Assembly: GCA_003049465.1 (NCBI GenBank)
Contig: PYSS01000026.1
Location: 253,984 to 317,983, forward strand
Source: Magnaporthiopsis rhizophila
Taxonomy: Eukaryota; Ascomycota; Sordariomycetes; Magnaporthales; Magnaporthaceae
Reading direction: 5' to 3'
Length of the DNA stretch: 64,000 bases
In this document: positions 25,192 through 35,389 of the stretch, in pieces
Numbering within the stretch: the stretch's first letter is position 1
Layout: each line of letters opens with the position of its first letter
Made by a program: the position numbers and the translations under genes
The notes under the pieces: model-generated
The model's database searches: none
What the model saw: only the letters and a program-made list of their open reading frames with translations
What the model was told of the DNA's origin: nothing

Positions 25192-28100
25192 ATGCCTCCG
25201 CACTCCATGATAGAGTGGATGATAGGCCAGAACATCTCTGCCCGAAGGCCGAGACGCCCCAAGCGAGAGGTGGTCAAGGTCGAGGTCACCACCGACGACG
25301 AGTCCGGTGAAGATGCCATCAGGATCACGTATCCTCGCACTGCACCTGTCACGCCCGCTGGCGCCCATGTGAAAAAGGTTAGGTTCGATTCGGCCCTCAA
25401 ATCGGCCCTCAAGGCATCCTCGTCGGCCGATAGCTCCAGCGGCTCCCCAAGCTCGAGTCCTCCTGGGGACTCTGCGACCAACGAGGCTAAACCGTGCAAG
25501 CTCAAGGCCGGATGTAACGACGTGAGCAGCGATGACACCACTTCGGACTCGGAGCCGCATCCAACCTGTCTTTGCCGGGACTGCAAGATTGGACGGCGAC
25601 GGGCGAGAAGACTGAGGCGTCTCAAAGCAAAGGCCGAATCGTCCGACGACAGCACCAACGAATCTGAGGCCGAGCCTGCTCCTGCACCGGCTTCTGCGCC
25701 TGCTGCAGAGCCTGCTCCTACTCCTGCTCCTGAGCCTGCACCAATCCCCAAATCCCAGCCTCAGCCCAAGAATAAAGGCAAGCAGAGCAAGCAGCAGGCA
25801 AAGCCTAAAAAGGCAGCTCCGCCACCCGCTCCTAAGCCTACTCCTGAGACCTCCGAAACCGACACACCCGATGAGACTACAGAGAGTACTCAGACCGAGG
25901 GAGAGACCGAGAGCGAGGCGGAGGCGCTACCGTCGCCGCCTTCCCCTACTCCTGCCGCTGCTTCTCCCAAGCAAAAGGAGGAAAAGGAAGGTGCAAAGGA
26001 TGGGACGAAAGAGAGCAACAAGGCCGACAAAAAGGCCGCCAAGACGACCGACGACAAGGACTGCAATGCTGCTGGCAAGAAGGGTGGAAGCGACGCAGGC
26101 TCACACGGTTCCAAGAACTCTAGTAGCAAGAGCTCCAAGGGGGAGGTTGACAAGACTGTGCCGCGGTCCCAGGAGCCACCGCCCTTCTCTGTGAACGACG
26201 ACCTTAGACCGCCGAATCTGCTGATGCCAGTCAAGGCCCAGGTCCTTCAGGTCGAGCACGCCATCGAGACCCCTGATGACCCACGGCCGAACGCTTTCGT
26301 TAACAATGAGCATGGCGTCCTCCGCGTCTACCACGGGCCCGCGTACGGTAACCCGAACGGCAACCTCTATCCCCGCCGGACTTGGTCGGGCCAGCCACCC
26401 CCGCTAGGAATGCCCCATCCACTCAACAACCCCTACATGCATGGCTTTGGAAACCCAGGAGCCGGCCGGACCACCAACGCCCTGCCTGCCGGCCCCCCAC
26501 CCGACAACCAGATGCCGGGACCACCACCGCAAATGATGTGGCCGCCTCCTGGTATGGGACCCGACGGCCCACAGCCTCATATGTTCCCTGGTGGCCACTT
26601 CATGCCCCCGGGCTGGCCAATGGGCACTGTGCCGGGTCCCGACGGCAATCCCATGCCTCCGATGTTTCCCTTCGGCCCTCCGCCCGGCGTGTCGGGCCCA
26701 AGCGGGCCTCCTCAAAAGCCAATAAGCATCCGGTCGGGAGGTTCCGCTCCCCCAAAGCCGTCCGTCGTTGGCGGGCTTGCGCTGAACTTTGATGGCAGCG
26801 GTCGCCCTGTGACAGCCCCGTCGAGTAAAGGCAGGGACAAGGACAAGGGATGGAGCAACAATGTCGCGCCGCCACAGCCTCCGGCAGGAAAAGGATCTCA
26901 GGCGTCGCAACATGCCGGTAATGCCTCTAAGGAGGCATGGCAGAAAAATGACATATGGGGCGGGACAGGAAACGAGAGGATGGATAAGGGGGATGGCTGG
27001 GGCCGCGGCGCCTTCGACCAACAGCCCTCTGGCTCTTGGAATGGCTCGCAGGGGAGCAAGAACAAAAACAACAACAACAACGCCAGCGGTGGCGGAGGAT
27101 GGGACAACGAGAAACCATCCAACGACCGTTCGGACTGGCCAAAACCCACTTCCAAGCCTCCGAGCAACAACCAGTGGGGTGGCGGCGGATCAAACGCCGG
27201 CAGCAACCAGAACTGGGGAGACGGAAATAACAACAACAGGACTGGAAACGGATCGAACACCGGCAACAACCAAAACTGGGGCGGGAGTGGTAATGGTTCC
27301 AACGCTAGCAAGAACCAGAACTGGGGAGGCAACGGTAACTGGAATAACAGCTCCAACAAGGGAAGTGGGGGCTGGGACAACAACGGCAACTCCTGGGGAG
27401 CATCAGCAGCATGGGGTACGGGTTCGCAGGACCACGGATCCGCAAAAGTGCCCTCTCGCCACTCGGGCTCCCAGAAGAACAACAGCAACGTGGGCAGCAA
27501 CAGGGGTCCAGGATCGAATGTCTCCGGAACAAAGAATAATGTCGCCCCAGTGTCGTGGAACAACGCAAATGACAAAGGTACGGAGGAAAATAGTGCTTCA
27601 GCAGATGGCCCAACCAGGTAGCCTCCCCTAAAAAGACTTCGTCACATGCTAACCGAAGACACAGACAATAACCGGGCTGGTGGTGGCAGCCAACAAGGAA
27701 GCAACAAGAGCAATACCGGATGGAACAACGGGGGCAATGGGAACAATGGGAACAACTGGAATAACGAGGATAACGGGAACAACTGGGATAATGGAGGCGG
27801 CGGCTGGAAGAATAGTCCGGCAAAAGGTACTCCTCCCTCCCCTGAAAAGCCCGCCTCGTCCAGCAGCCCAGCCGATGCCCCCGTGGTTGAAGCTGACAAG
27901 ACGCCCTCCGACTCAGGAACCGGAGGGGCCTGGAACAACACGGCTGATAGCAAGCCAAACAACAGTGGCAACGGAAGCGGCGGCGGCGGCCACGGAGGCT
28001 ACTCCAGGCGCAGAAGCGAGCGTATGCCCGGATCATGGGACTCGCCCTTGCCAAGCGCCCACCCACACCAAGACACGGTCAAGGACTCCCATCCGCCGGG

Positions 28101-28455
28101 AGGAAGCAAAGCCGGCAGCGCAGTCGGACGGGGTTCCCAGCGCAGCGCCTCACACCACAGCGGCGCCCCAGCAGCCCCCACGATCGTCCACGACAACAAC
28201 GTCGCCGGCGGCGACGGCGGCGGCGGTGGGTGGGACAACCAGCCAAGCAACAACCCCACCACGACCGGAGGCTGGAACAACTACAACCGCGGCGGCGGCG
28301 GCGGCGGCGGCGGAGGCCCCCCAGGTGGCCACCAGCCCTCCACTGTTGGAGACGCTGGATGGGGCGTTGCCGGAAATGCCGGTCCCCTGCCGTCTTGGGC
28401 CGATCCCACCGTCGCCCAGAGCACCCGAAAGCCCCCCTCCGAGCCGCAGTGGTAG
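25192..28455 (+). CDS. Large low-complexity protein with Gly-Trp-rich C-terminal half
   Basis: Predicted 1058 residues in two exons, 25192-27577 and 27665-28455; the donor GTACGG and acceptor ACACAG are the pair that keeps frame, with a GCTAAC branch site. Visible parts: a basic N-terminus with KKVRF at about residues 60-64 (fits the RVxF protein phosphatase-1 docking consensus); a Cys cluster (CLCRDC) followed by an Arg-rich stretch; a long Ala/Pro/Glu/Lys disordered region; a Pro/Gly/Met-rich region; then about 480 residues dominated by Asn, Gly, Ser and Trp, with about fifteen Trp next to Gly (NQNWGG, GGWDN). No enzymatic domain is seen. WG/GW repeats in disordered chains are how GW182, Tas3 and Ago-hook proteins bind Argonaute; that role here is only inferred. 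The start is the first ATG after a pyrimidine-rich leader. Confidence 0.75.
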
Positions 28456-29005
28456 TAGATGGTGGTGGCGCCGTCTGGTCCGGCTACTCTGGCGAGAGTG
28501 TCGCGGCTTCGTCAGGCTCATTGCTACAACCGTCAAGGCGGTAGTGCGCGGCCTGGCCATGGGCGTTTTTGGGATCCTCTTTGTGTGTCACGTCGCGGCC
28601 CGAGAGATGTCGGGCGGACTCCTCAACTGGTGGCTGCTGCTTGTCCTTGCAGGCGTTTTCGGCAGCCAGGCGATAGGGTTCCTGAGGGAGAGCGAGAGGC
28701 GCGATTCGATATTTTTGGTTCCGGGTTGGCTGTAATGCGAATTGTGGAAGGAGATTGATGATATGGGGCGGCCAGACCGACCGACCGGATCGGGGAACTT
28801 GCATTGCAACCCTAGGGATAGGGCCGGATACTTGCTTATTTTGATCAACAGGTGGCGCTAGGTGGGTTTGTTTATTTCTTTTGGACCGGGGAAAAAAGGG
28901 CTGGCGAAACGGGCTGAAGATGGGAACTCGCTTGCTTCCTCGCATTCATTTGCTTTTCTGCTTTCGTTTTGGGGGCGCCTCTTGGGAGGAGAGAGAGAGA
29001 AAGAA

Positions 29006-29057
<52 letters not shown>

Positions 29058-29779
29058 ACTATCAACCACATGCCCTTGTTCAGGAGGCAATATTGTCAAT
29101 AGATACATACATCTAGTTAGTCAACGGAGGACGACGGGCTGCCAATAGTTGCCAACTCACATACAGCAGATGGAGGGAATTGAGTGGCGCCACAATGCTT
29201 TGCGGAGGAAATTCGGGATAGGGGCTAAGCAGTAGGTAGCGTTCCAATAAAGCTACGCTGTTTGCCAATTTTCGGAAACCAAAAAAAAAAAAAAAAAGGG
29301 GCCGGCCACCGTTTCACATAACTCAAACATGCGTCAAGTCGAAGGTCACCGGTGCATACAAAAAGAAGTAAGGAGAAGCGAGTTTTGACAATTCAGGAAG
29401 ACACTCTACTTGACCATACAAAGAATAGAAGCACACCGCAATGACCAGTTTTGTTTAGACCGTATGTTTCTCTCTCGTGTCTTTTCCATCATTCTTTTTG
29501 ACTTCTCCCAAATGATCCACCTCCCAACAAGATAAAAAAAAAAACTTTCAAAGCCAGCACCGACGCACATCGATTTAAAAACTGAGTGGTGTACATGATA
29601 GCAAGAAGAGCAAGGAGGGTGAAGGGTGGCAAACTCGTCGCAAGTCAGCCCAAAAGTAGCAAATCGAAACCGACTGGCCGACTGGGGCGGAAGAGAGAAA
29701 AAAAAAAGCACTAAAGAGTAACAAGTGCTGCAGACCGGATCTGACAATCAAAAACGGGCCTCTCCGGAATCCTCTTCTC
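28456..29779. other. Convergent intergenic region with GA microsatellite
   Basis: 1.3 kb between two stop codons that face each other; no gene supported. Contains a GA tract at about 28987-29056 and an A18 run near 29281. Both 3' UTRs must lie here. Confidence 0.6.
28987..29056. repeat. GA microsatellite
   Basis: About 70 bp of nearly pure GA dinucleotides with two early AAAG/ATAG interruptions, in the non-coding space after the GW-rich gene. Confidence 0.95.
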
Positions 29780-31152
29780 CTACTCGTCGTCGGACTCCTC
29801 ATCGGCCTCGGCGAGCCAGGTGAGGAAGGGCTCGGCAGCCTTGCGGACCTTCTTGGACGTGGCCAGGTCGACGTACTTCTTGCTGGCGCGGGTGCCCCAC
29901 TTGGTCACGACCTCCTCGGAGACGAGGTCATGGTGGTAGTACAGCTGAAGGATCTTGACGACCTTGTCCAGCATCTCCGGGTGGTCCTTGCTAAGCTGCC
30001 CAATTAGCCTCTCGGTACCGCCCAAGAGGGCCTTTTCATGGCGGTCGGAGCTGACAATCTGAGTGGGAAGGGGGTGTCAGCCGGAAACGATTCGCAACAT
30101 TGAAAAAAAAAAAAAGGAGACATCAGATCTTAGCATACCTGCTTGAGCATGCCGGCACGCTTGGTGATCTGGGCGCAGATGTTCTCATTGAAGATGGTCT
30201 GGACAAGAACAAGAACGGTGCGGTGCTTGGTCTCGATGCCCAGCTCCTTGGCTTTCATGTAGATGTCGAGATCATCAACCTTGTCCACGCCGCCCTTCTC
30301 GTTGGCAGTCTCCTGGATCCAGGTGCCCAGCTGGTCGTAGACGGTGTTCCCACCGCCCTCGCCATCCTCGTCGTCCTCATCGCCGCCCATGGTCAGCTTC
30401 TGCTTGAACTCGTCAGGCAGCGACTGCTGACGGGCCTTGACGGCCTCGGCACTCATGTCGACAGCCCACTCGTCCTCCTCGTCGTTGTCGACCTCCTTGG
30501 CAGGAAGAGTCTGAGCCTCGGCCTTGATCTTACGGGTCAGGGCGTCGTCGTCGTCACTAGCTTCGGCGGCCTTGCCGCCGTTCTTGTCGCCGTTCTCCTT
30601 GCCGGAGCCGTCGGGAGAGTTCTCCTCGGCGCTGTTATCGCCGTCCTTGGCTGTCCCGTTCTGCTTGGCCTTGCGGGCTGCCTTGCGCTCGGCCTTGTCC
30701 TTCTTGGTCTTCTTGGGCGTCTGCTTGAGGATGAAGCCGCTCAGCTTCAGGCGCAGGTCGACGTCGGAGCGGACGCCGCAGGCCTTGCAGTCCAGGATGA
30801 TGTGGCCATCCTTGATGTTGACCTCGGTCTCGGGGTTCTTGCACTTCTTGCAAAGAACAAACTTGTTGATGAAACCGTCGAGGTGGTCCTGGAGCTTTCC
30901 GGCGTCGTGAGCGCCGTTGATGATCCAGCGGTCATCGGCAGGGTCGAGGTTGGTCTGGGCCCCGAGCTCGAAGCCGAAGTACTTGATGAGGTAGCTTCCA
31001 GGACGGGCGAGCTGCTGAGCAACGTTGCTCAGGTTGACGACAACGGTCTTGATGCCGTTGCCCTTGCCCTCGATCTTGGTCTGGAGACGTTCCATCTTGT
31101 AGCGATAGAAGACGTCGGTGACATCGCGGCGGACGTTGATGTGGGCAGCCAT
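29780..31152 (-). CDS. TIF5: Translation initiation factor eIF5
   Basis: 430 residues in two exons, 31152-30139 and 30058-29780, with a GTATGC...CAG intron containing an A/T-rich run. eIF5 is the GTPase-activating protein for eIF2 in start-codon selection. The N-terminal domain begins with the conserved INVRRDVTDVFYRYKM, which carries the arginine finger, and includes FGFELGAQTN; the zinc ribbon is CKKC...CKAC. A Lys-rich linker and an acidic stretch follow. The C-terminal W2 HEAT domain spans about 290-430, ending in an acidic tail (EADEESDDE) of the type that binds eIF2-beta and eIF3. Length is close to yeast Tif5 (405). The first ATG directly precedes AHINVRR, fixing the start. It is divergent from ADE5,7. 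Confidence 0.96.
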
Positions 31153-32528
31153 GGTTGCGGTTTTGCGAAGGAGCAGCAAGGACTGTCTGTGCGAGGCTGG
31201 TTTGAGAAGGGAGCAGGGCTTCTTTGTGTCGAGCGGCGGCGAGCAAGGCGAGACAAGGAGATCCGACAGGAGGATTTGATGGCGAGCAAATCAGCTGGCT
31301 GGGCGAGACATGAACTTGCTGGCGCGGAGGAGGGGTCAGGACTCGGGCGAGAGGGGCCGGAGGGGTCAGTAGTGAAGCGGACGTTGCGTCAACATAGGGG
31401 ACAGGTGTCGGCGGTGCGGGATCAAAGGCATGAACGCAGGGGCGCTGTCCGGTTCAACCGTCGAAGAGAGAAGGACTACAAGGTGTCCGCGGTATGCGAT
31501 ACGTTTGCAGCTTGGGCGGGGAGTGTCTGATGACGGCGATTTTGTCGTGCTGATACATAAACAGCTTCTGTCTTCTGGATACCGGCTCTTGATGGGGTTC
31601 CGATGGCGGAGATGCCGAGGGGAGGGGGTAGAGTGTGGCGATGAGGGTCGTTTGACGATGCTGGCAGTCCAGTTCAGACAAAGGTCGGGTGGGCGAGACG
31701 GCGCGGTGGGAGCAGCCGACGTGTTCTCGTGCTTCGCTTTTCTCTCTCTCTCTCTCTGCTGATTTTCTGTTGTTGCCTAGGCTGGGCCGCAGTGCAAACT
31801 GGATGGTGCTGTTTGTGCTCTTGGACTGAACGGACTGCACGGTCGGCCAGTCAGCAAAAAACAGTTGGGCGAAATCGGCCGGTTGGGGATGGCGCTGTCG
31901 AGTGGCGGCAGGATCAAGCCCAGGGGAGGAAGGCACAAGAAAAAAGTTGCAGTGTTTTTTTCTCTGATGGAGAAGGAATTTTGATGGGTTCAGGTTTACT
32001 TTTTTGCTTCTGTCGTTCCGTGGCGATGGCGGGAAGGCTGCCCTTAAAAACGCTGACTGACTGCTGTGTGGTTTGCGTCGGGGTTTGACTCAGGTTGCCT
32101 CACTCGGAGAAGCAGGGGCGATCCGAGGAGGAAGCTGGTGGAGACCCCGTTGCGCATGTGGCCACAGGTGGGGCGACCCCTCCAAAATGTTGCATTGTCG
32201 TCGAAGGCGAGGGGAAACCGACTCGGCAAGAGTGAAGACAAAGCAAAAAATAAAAGGGAAAAAAGCTCAACCTGGCGAACAGAAAAAAAAAAAAAAACGC
32301 GCCAAGTGATTCAATATGCCCAATCACAAGCTCGTCGTCCCCTCTCCAGAGCCTCGCTTTCCTCCACCCCCACCTAGCCCCGAGCAAACTTGGACCTAGG
32401 TTTTCAGTGAGAAGTCCGGCCCGCCGAGAACGGAATGCATTGAATTCAATATTTTGCCTTTACTGAATTGGCCCTCGTCGCTCCCTCCGCGTCCTCCGTG
32501 CCGTACTATCTCCTGATCCCCTACAGGG
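31153..32528. promoter_or_regulatory. Divergent promoter region, TIF5 / ADE5,7
   Basis: 1.38 kb between two outward-facing genes. It holds a TCTC tract near 31739-31759, a perfect TGACTCA element at 32086-32092, an A-run of about 15 near 32283, and a CCAAT box at 32320-32324, about 205 bp before the ADE5,7 start. No coding sequence is supported inside. Confidence 0.6.
32086..32092. promoter_or_regulatory. TGACTCA (Gcn4/Cpc1-type) element
   Basis: Perfect 7-bp Gcn4/Cpc1 consensus, 437 bp upstream of ADE5,7. In yeast, purine genes respond to Gcn4 and to Bas1, which binds TGACTC. Its location before a purine gene supports cross-pathway control, by inference. Confidence 0.45.
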
Positions 32529-34916
32529 ATGGCCTCTCTCCGCGTCCTGCTCATCGGCAATGGCGGCCGAGAGCACGCGCTGGCGTGGAAGTTGAGCCAG
32601 TCGCCGCGCGTCGAGTCCATTATTGCTGTGCCTGGCAATGGCGGCACCGCTTCGCTGCCCAAGGTCTCCAACAACACGACCGTTTCGGCCGAGGACTTTG
32701 ACGGGCTTGTGGCCCTTGCCCGCGCCTCCAACATCAACCTCGTCGTCCCCGGCCCCGAGGCCCCGCTTGTCGATGGCGTAGAGGCCTACTTCCGCCGCGC
32801 CGGCATCGCCTGCTTCGGCCCTTCGCAGGACGCCGCCCGCATGGAGGGCAGCAAAACCTTCTCCAAGGACTTCATGAAGCGCCACAGCATCCCAACGGCC
32901 GCCTACGAGAACTTTTCGGACCACGCCGCCGCCTCGGCCTACGTGAGCAAAGTCGGGCACAATGTCGTCATCAAGGCGACCGGCCTCGCCGCCGGCAAGG
33001 GCGTCATCATCCCCGGAACCTCCGACGAGGCCCAGGATGCGCTGAAGCAGATCATGGTGGACAAGACTTTTGGCGCCGCCGGTGACGAAGTCGTGGTTGA
33101 AGAGTTCCTTGAGGGAGACGAGCTGAGCATCCTCTCCTTCTGCGACGGCTACACGATCCGCTCTCTGCCTCCAGCGCAGGACCACAAGCGCATCTTCGAC
33201 GGCGACCAGGGCCCCAACACCGGCGGCATGGGTTGCTACGCCCCGACCAACATTGCCACGCCGGAGCTCATCGCCCGCATAGAGCGTGAGATCCTGCAGC
33301 CCACCATCGACGGCATGCGCAGGGACCGCTGCCCGTTTCGCGGCATGCTTTTCACTGGCCTCATGATCACCGCAACTGGGCCCAAGGTGCTCGAGTACAA
33401 CGTCCGCTTTGGCGACCCGGAGACCCAGACCCTCCTGCCGTTGCTCTCGGCCGACACCGATCTGGCCGAGATCATGATTGCGTGCGCCGAGGGCTGGCTG
33501 GACCAGGTCACCATCAAGGTCGAGCCCAAATTCAGCGCCACCGTTGTCGTCGCGGCTGGCGGATACCCGAACAGCTACGCCAAGGGCACGCCAATGACTG
33601 TCGGGCAGCCTCCAGCGAGCGTGAACATCTTCCATGCTGGCACCAAGCTGACCCAAGACGGGCAGCTGCAAACTTCGGGCGGGCGCGTCATCGCCACCAA
33701 CGCCACAGCAGACTCGCTTGAGGCGGCCGTCCAGAAGGCCTACAGCCAGGGCGTGCCCCTGATTTCCTTCGAAGGCATGTTTTTCCGAAAGGACATCGCA
33801 CACCGCGCCTTCAGGAACAAGGACCAGAAGCAGGGGGAAAGAGAGTCACTTTCGTACGCGCAGGCGGGTGTCAGTATAGATGCGGGCAACGAGCTGGTGG
33901 AGCGTATAAAGAAGGCTGTTGCCGCCACGGCGCGGCCTGGCGCCGACGCAGAGATTGGCGGCTTCGGAGGCGAGGTGGACTTGTCTCGGGCGGGCTATGC
34001 CGGCGCGCCGATCCTGGTCGGAGCCATCGACGGCGTGGGCACCAAGCTCAAGATTGCTCAGGCTGCGGCACGGCACGACACCGTCGGTATCGATCTAGTG
34101 GCCATGAACGTCAACGATCTGGTGGTTCAGGGTGCCGAGCCTGTCATGTTCCTCGACTACTATGGCTGCAGCCAACTGGACGTCGCTACGGCAGCCTCGT
34201 TCGTCGAGGGCGTCGCCGAGGGCTGCCGACGCTCGGGATGTGCCCTCGTGGGCGGCGAGACGGCCGAGATGCCGGGCATGTACCAAGCTGGCGACTACGA
34301 CGTCGCGGGCGCCGCCGTGGGCATCATGAAGGCCTCGGAGCGCCTGCCGCGCAAGGATGCCATGGTGTCCGGCGACGTCGTTCTCGGCCTGGCCTCGGAC
34401 GGAGTCCACTCCAACGGCTTCTCGCTTGTGCGTCGCATCGTCGAGAAGTCTGGGCTCTCGTACTCGGACCCGTGCCCGTGGGAGGCAGGCGCCCGGTCCA
34501 TTGCCGAGAGTCTCCTGACCCCGACGCGCATCTACGTCAAGTCGCTGCTGGCGGCCATAGCAGCCGGCAGCGGTGGTATCAAGGGCCTCGCGCACATCAC
34601 GGGCGGCGGCCTGACAGAGAACGTGCCGCGCATGCTGCCGGGGCACCTGGCGGCCGAGATTGACGTGGCCTCCTTCACGGTCCCTCCCGTGTTCTCGTGG
34701 CTCAGGGCCGCAGGCAACGTGGTGCCCGCCGAGATGGCACGCACCTTCAACAACGGCATCGGCATGGCCATCGTTGTGGACGCGGCGAGCGCAGCCTCTG
34801 TGACCAGCTCCCTCCAGGCGCAGGGAGAGACCGTCTTCCGCATTGGTCAACTCGTGTCCCGGCCGGCTGGCGGTGAGGGCTGCAAACTGCTTAACCTGAA
34901 TGTCTGGGCAGTCTAA
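32529..34916 (+). CDS. ADE5,7: Bifunctional GAR synthetase / AIR synthetase
   Basis: 795 residues without introns, matching yeast Ade5,7 (802). The N-terminal half (about 1-430) is glycinamide ribonucleotide synthetase: LLIGNGGREHALAWKL at the start, an ATP-grasp core with VVIKATGLAAGKGVI, the GPNTGGMG loop, and LEYNVRFGDPETQ. The C-terminal half (about 440-795) is aminoimidazole ribonucleotide synthetase: SYAQAGVSIDAGN, GVGTKLKIAQ, GIDLVAMNVNDLVVQGAEP and GGGLTENVPRMLP. It carries out steps 2 and 5 of de novo IMP synthesis in the cytosol. All signature loops are intact. Converges with the P450 gene, 473 bp apart. Confidence 0.98.
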   Translation: MASLRVLLIGNGGREHALAWKLSQSPRVESIIAVPGNGGTASLPKVSNNTTVSAEDFDGLVALARASNINLVVPGPEAPLVDGVEAYFRRAGIACFGPSQDAARMEGSKTFSKDFMKRHSIPTAAYENFSDHAAASAYVSKVGHNVVIKATGLAAGKGVIIPGTSDEAQDALKQIMVDKTFGAAGDEVVVEEFLEGDELSILSFCDGYTIRSLPPAQDHKRIFDGDQGPNTGGMGCYAPTNIATPELIARIEREILQPTIDGMRRDRCPFRGMLFTGLMITATGPKVLEYNVRFGDPETQTLLPLLSADTDLAEIMIACAEGWLDQVTIKVEPKFSATVVVAAGGYPNSYAKGTPMTVGQPPASVNIFHAGTKLTQDGQLQTSGGRVIATNATADSLEAAVQKAYSQGVPLISFEGMFFRKDIAHRAFRNKDQKQGERESLSYAQAGVSIDAGNELVERIKKAVAATARPGADAEIGGFGGEVDLSRAGYAGAPILVGAIDGVGTKLKIAQAAARHDTVGIDLVAMNVNDLVVQGAEPVMFLDYYGCSQLDVATAASFVEGVAEGCRRSGCALVGGETAEMPGMYQAGDYDVAGAAVGIMKASERLPRKDAMVSGDVVLGLASDGVHSNGFSLVRRIVEKSGLSYSDPCPWEAGARSIAESLLTPTRIYVKSLLAAIAAGSGGIKGLAHITGGGLTENVPRMLPGHLAAEIDVASFTVPPVFSWLRAAGNVVPAEMARTFNNGIGMAIVVDAASAASVTSSLQAQGETVFRIGQLVSRPAGGEGCKLLNLNVWAV

Positions 34917-35389
34917 GAGCTCGCAAGGCTCTTTTGGAGGTACACTTTCTTTCTGGGTCTCCGGGTTCGCTGCGTGGGTTTGCGTAGATATCTCTGGTTG
35001 GTGGTATACATCCCTGTGCATACGGTTGGAGTTGGTTCGAGGATAGAAAAAGTTTCGATGATTTTTTTTTCTGTATCAGAGCCTATCAGGCCTTTTCTTT
35101 GTCTGTCTGCCTATTAAAATTTGGTGACGACCCTCCTGCTGGGGAATCATGGGAAGATGGAAATCGACCCTACCCCCGTGGCCTCCAGTCTGCCACGTCT
35201 TGCCAGTGATTTCCTGCAGATACAGGCCCGAGCCCAATGGCGATGGAGACATGGTTCCCACAATCGTCATGTGCATTGGTAAATCACAACTCCAGGACAT
35301 ACCAAGCACATCAAGCGGAACCACGTGGCAAGAGATTTGTTGGGTATGCAGGCTGCTTACTCCCATAAGCAAACGCTCCTCCTCATTCC
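34917..35389. other. Convergent intergenic region
   Basis: 473 bp between the stop codons of ADE5,7 and the P450. Contains a T-run near 35061; otherwise nothing seen beyond expected 3' UTRs. Confidence 0.6.

Noticed and set aside
30100..31530. 476-codon open frame on the plus strand opposite eIF5
   Set aside because: Exact antisense of the well-supported eIF5 gene; its Leu/Val/Gly/Ala richness is produced by the complementary codons.
32460..33803. 447-codon minus-strand frame opposite ADE5,7
   Set aside because: Antisense shadow of a strongly conserved enzyme; no recognisable motif of its own.
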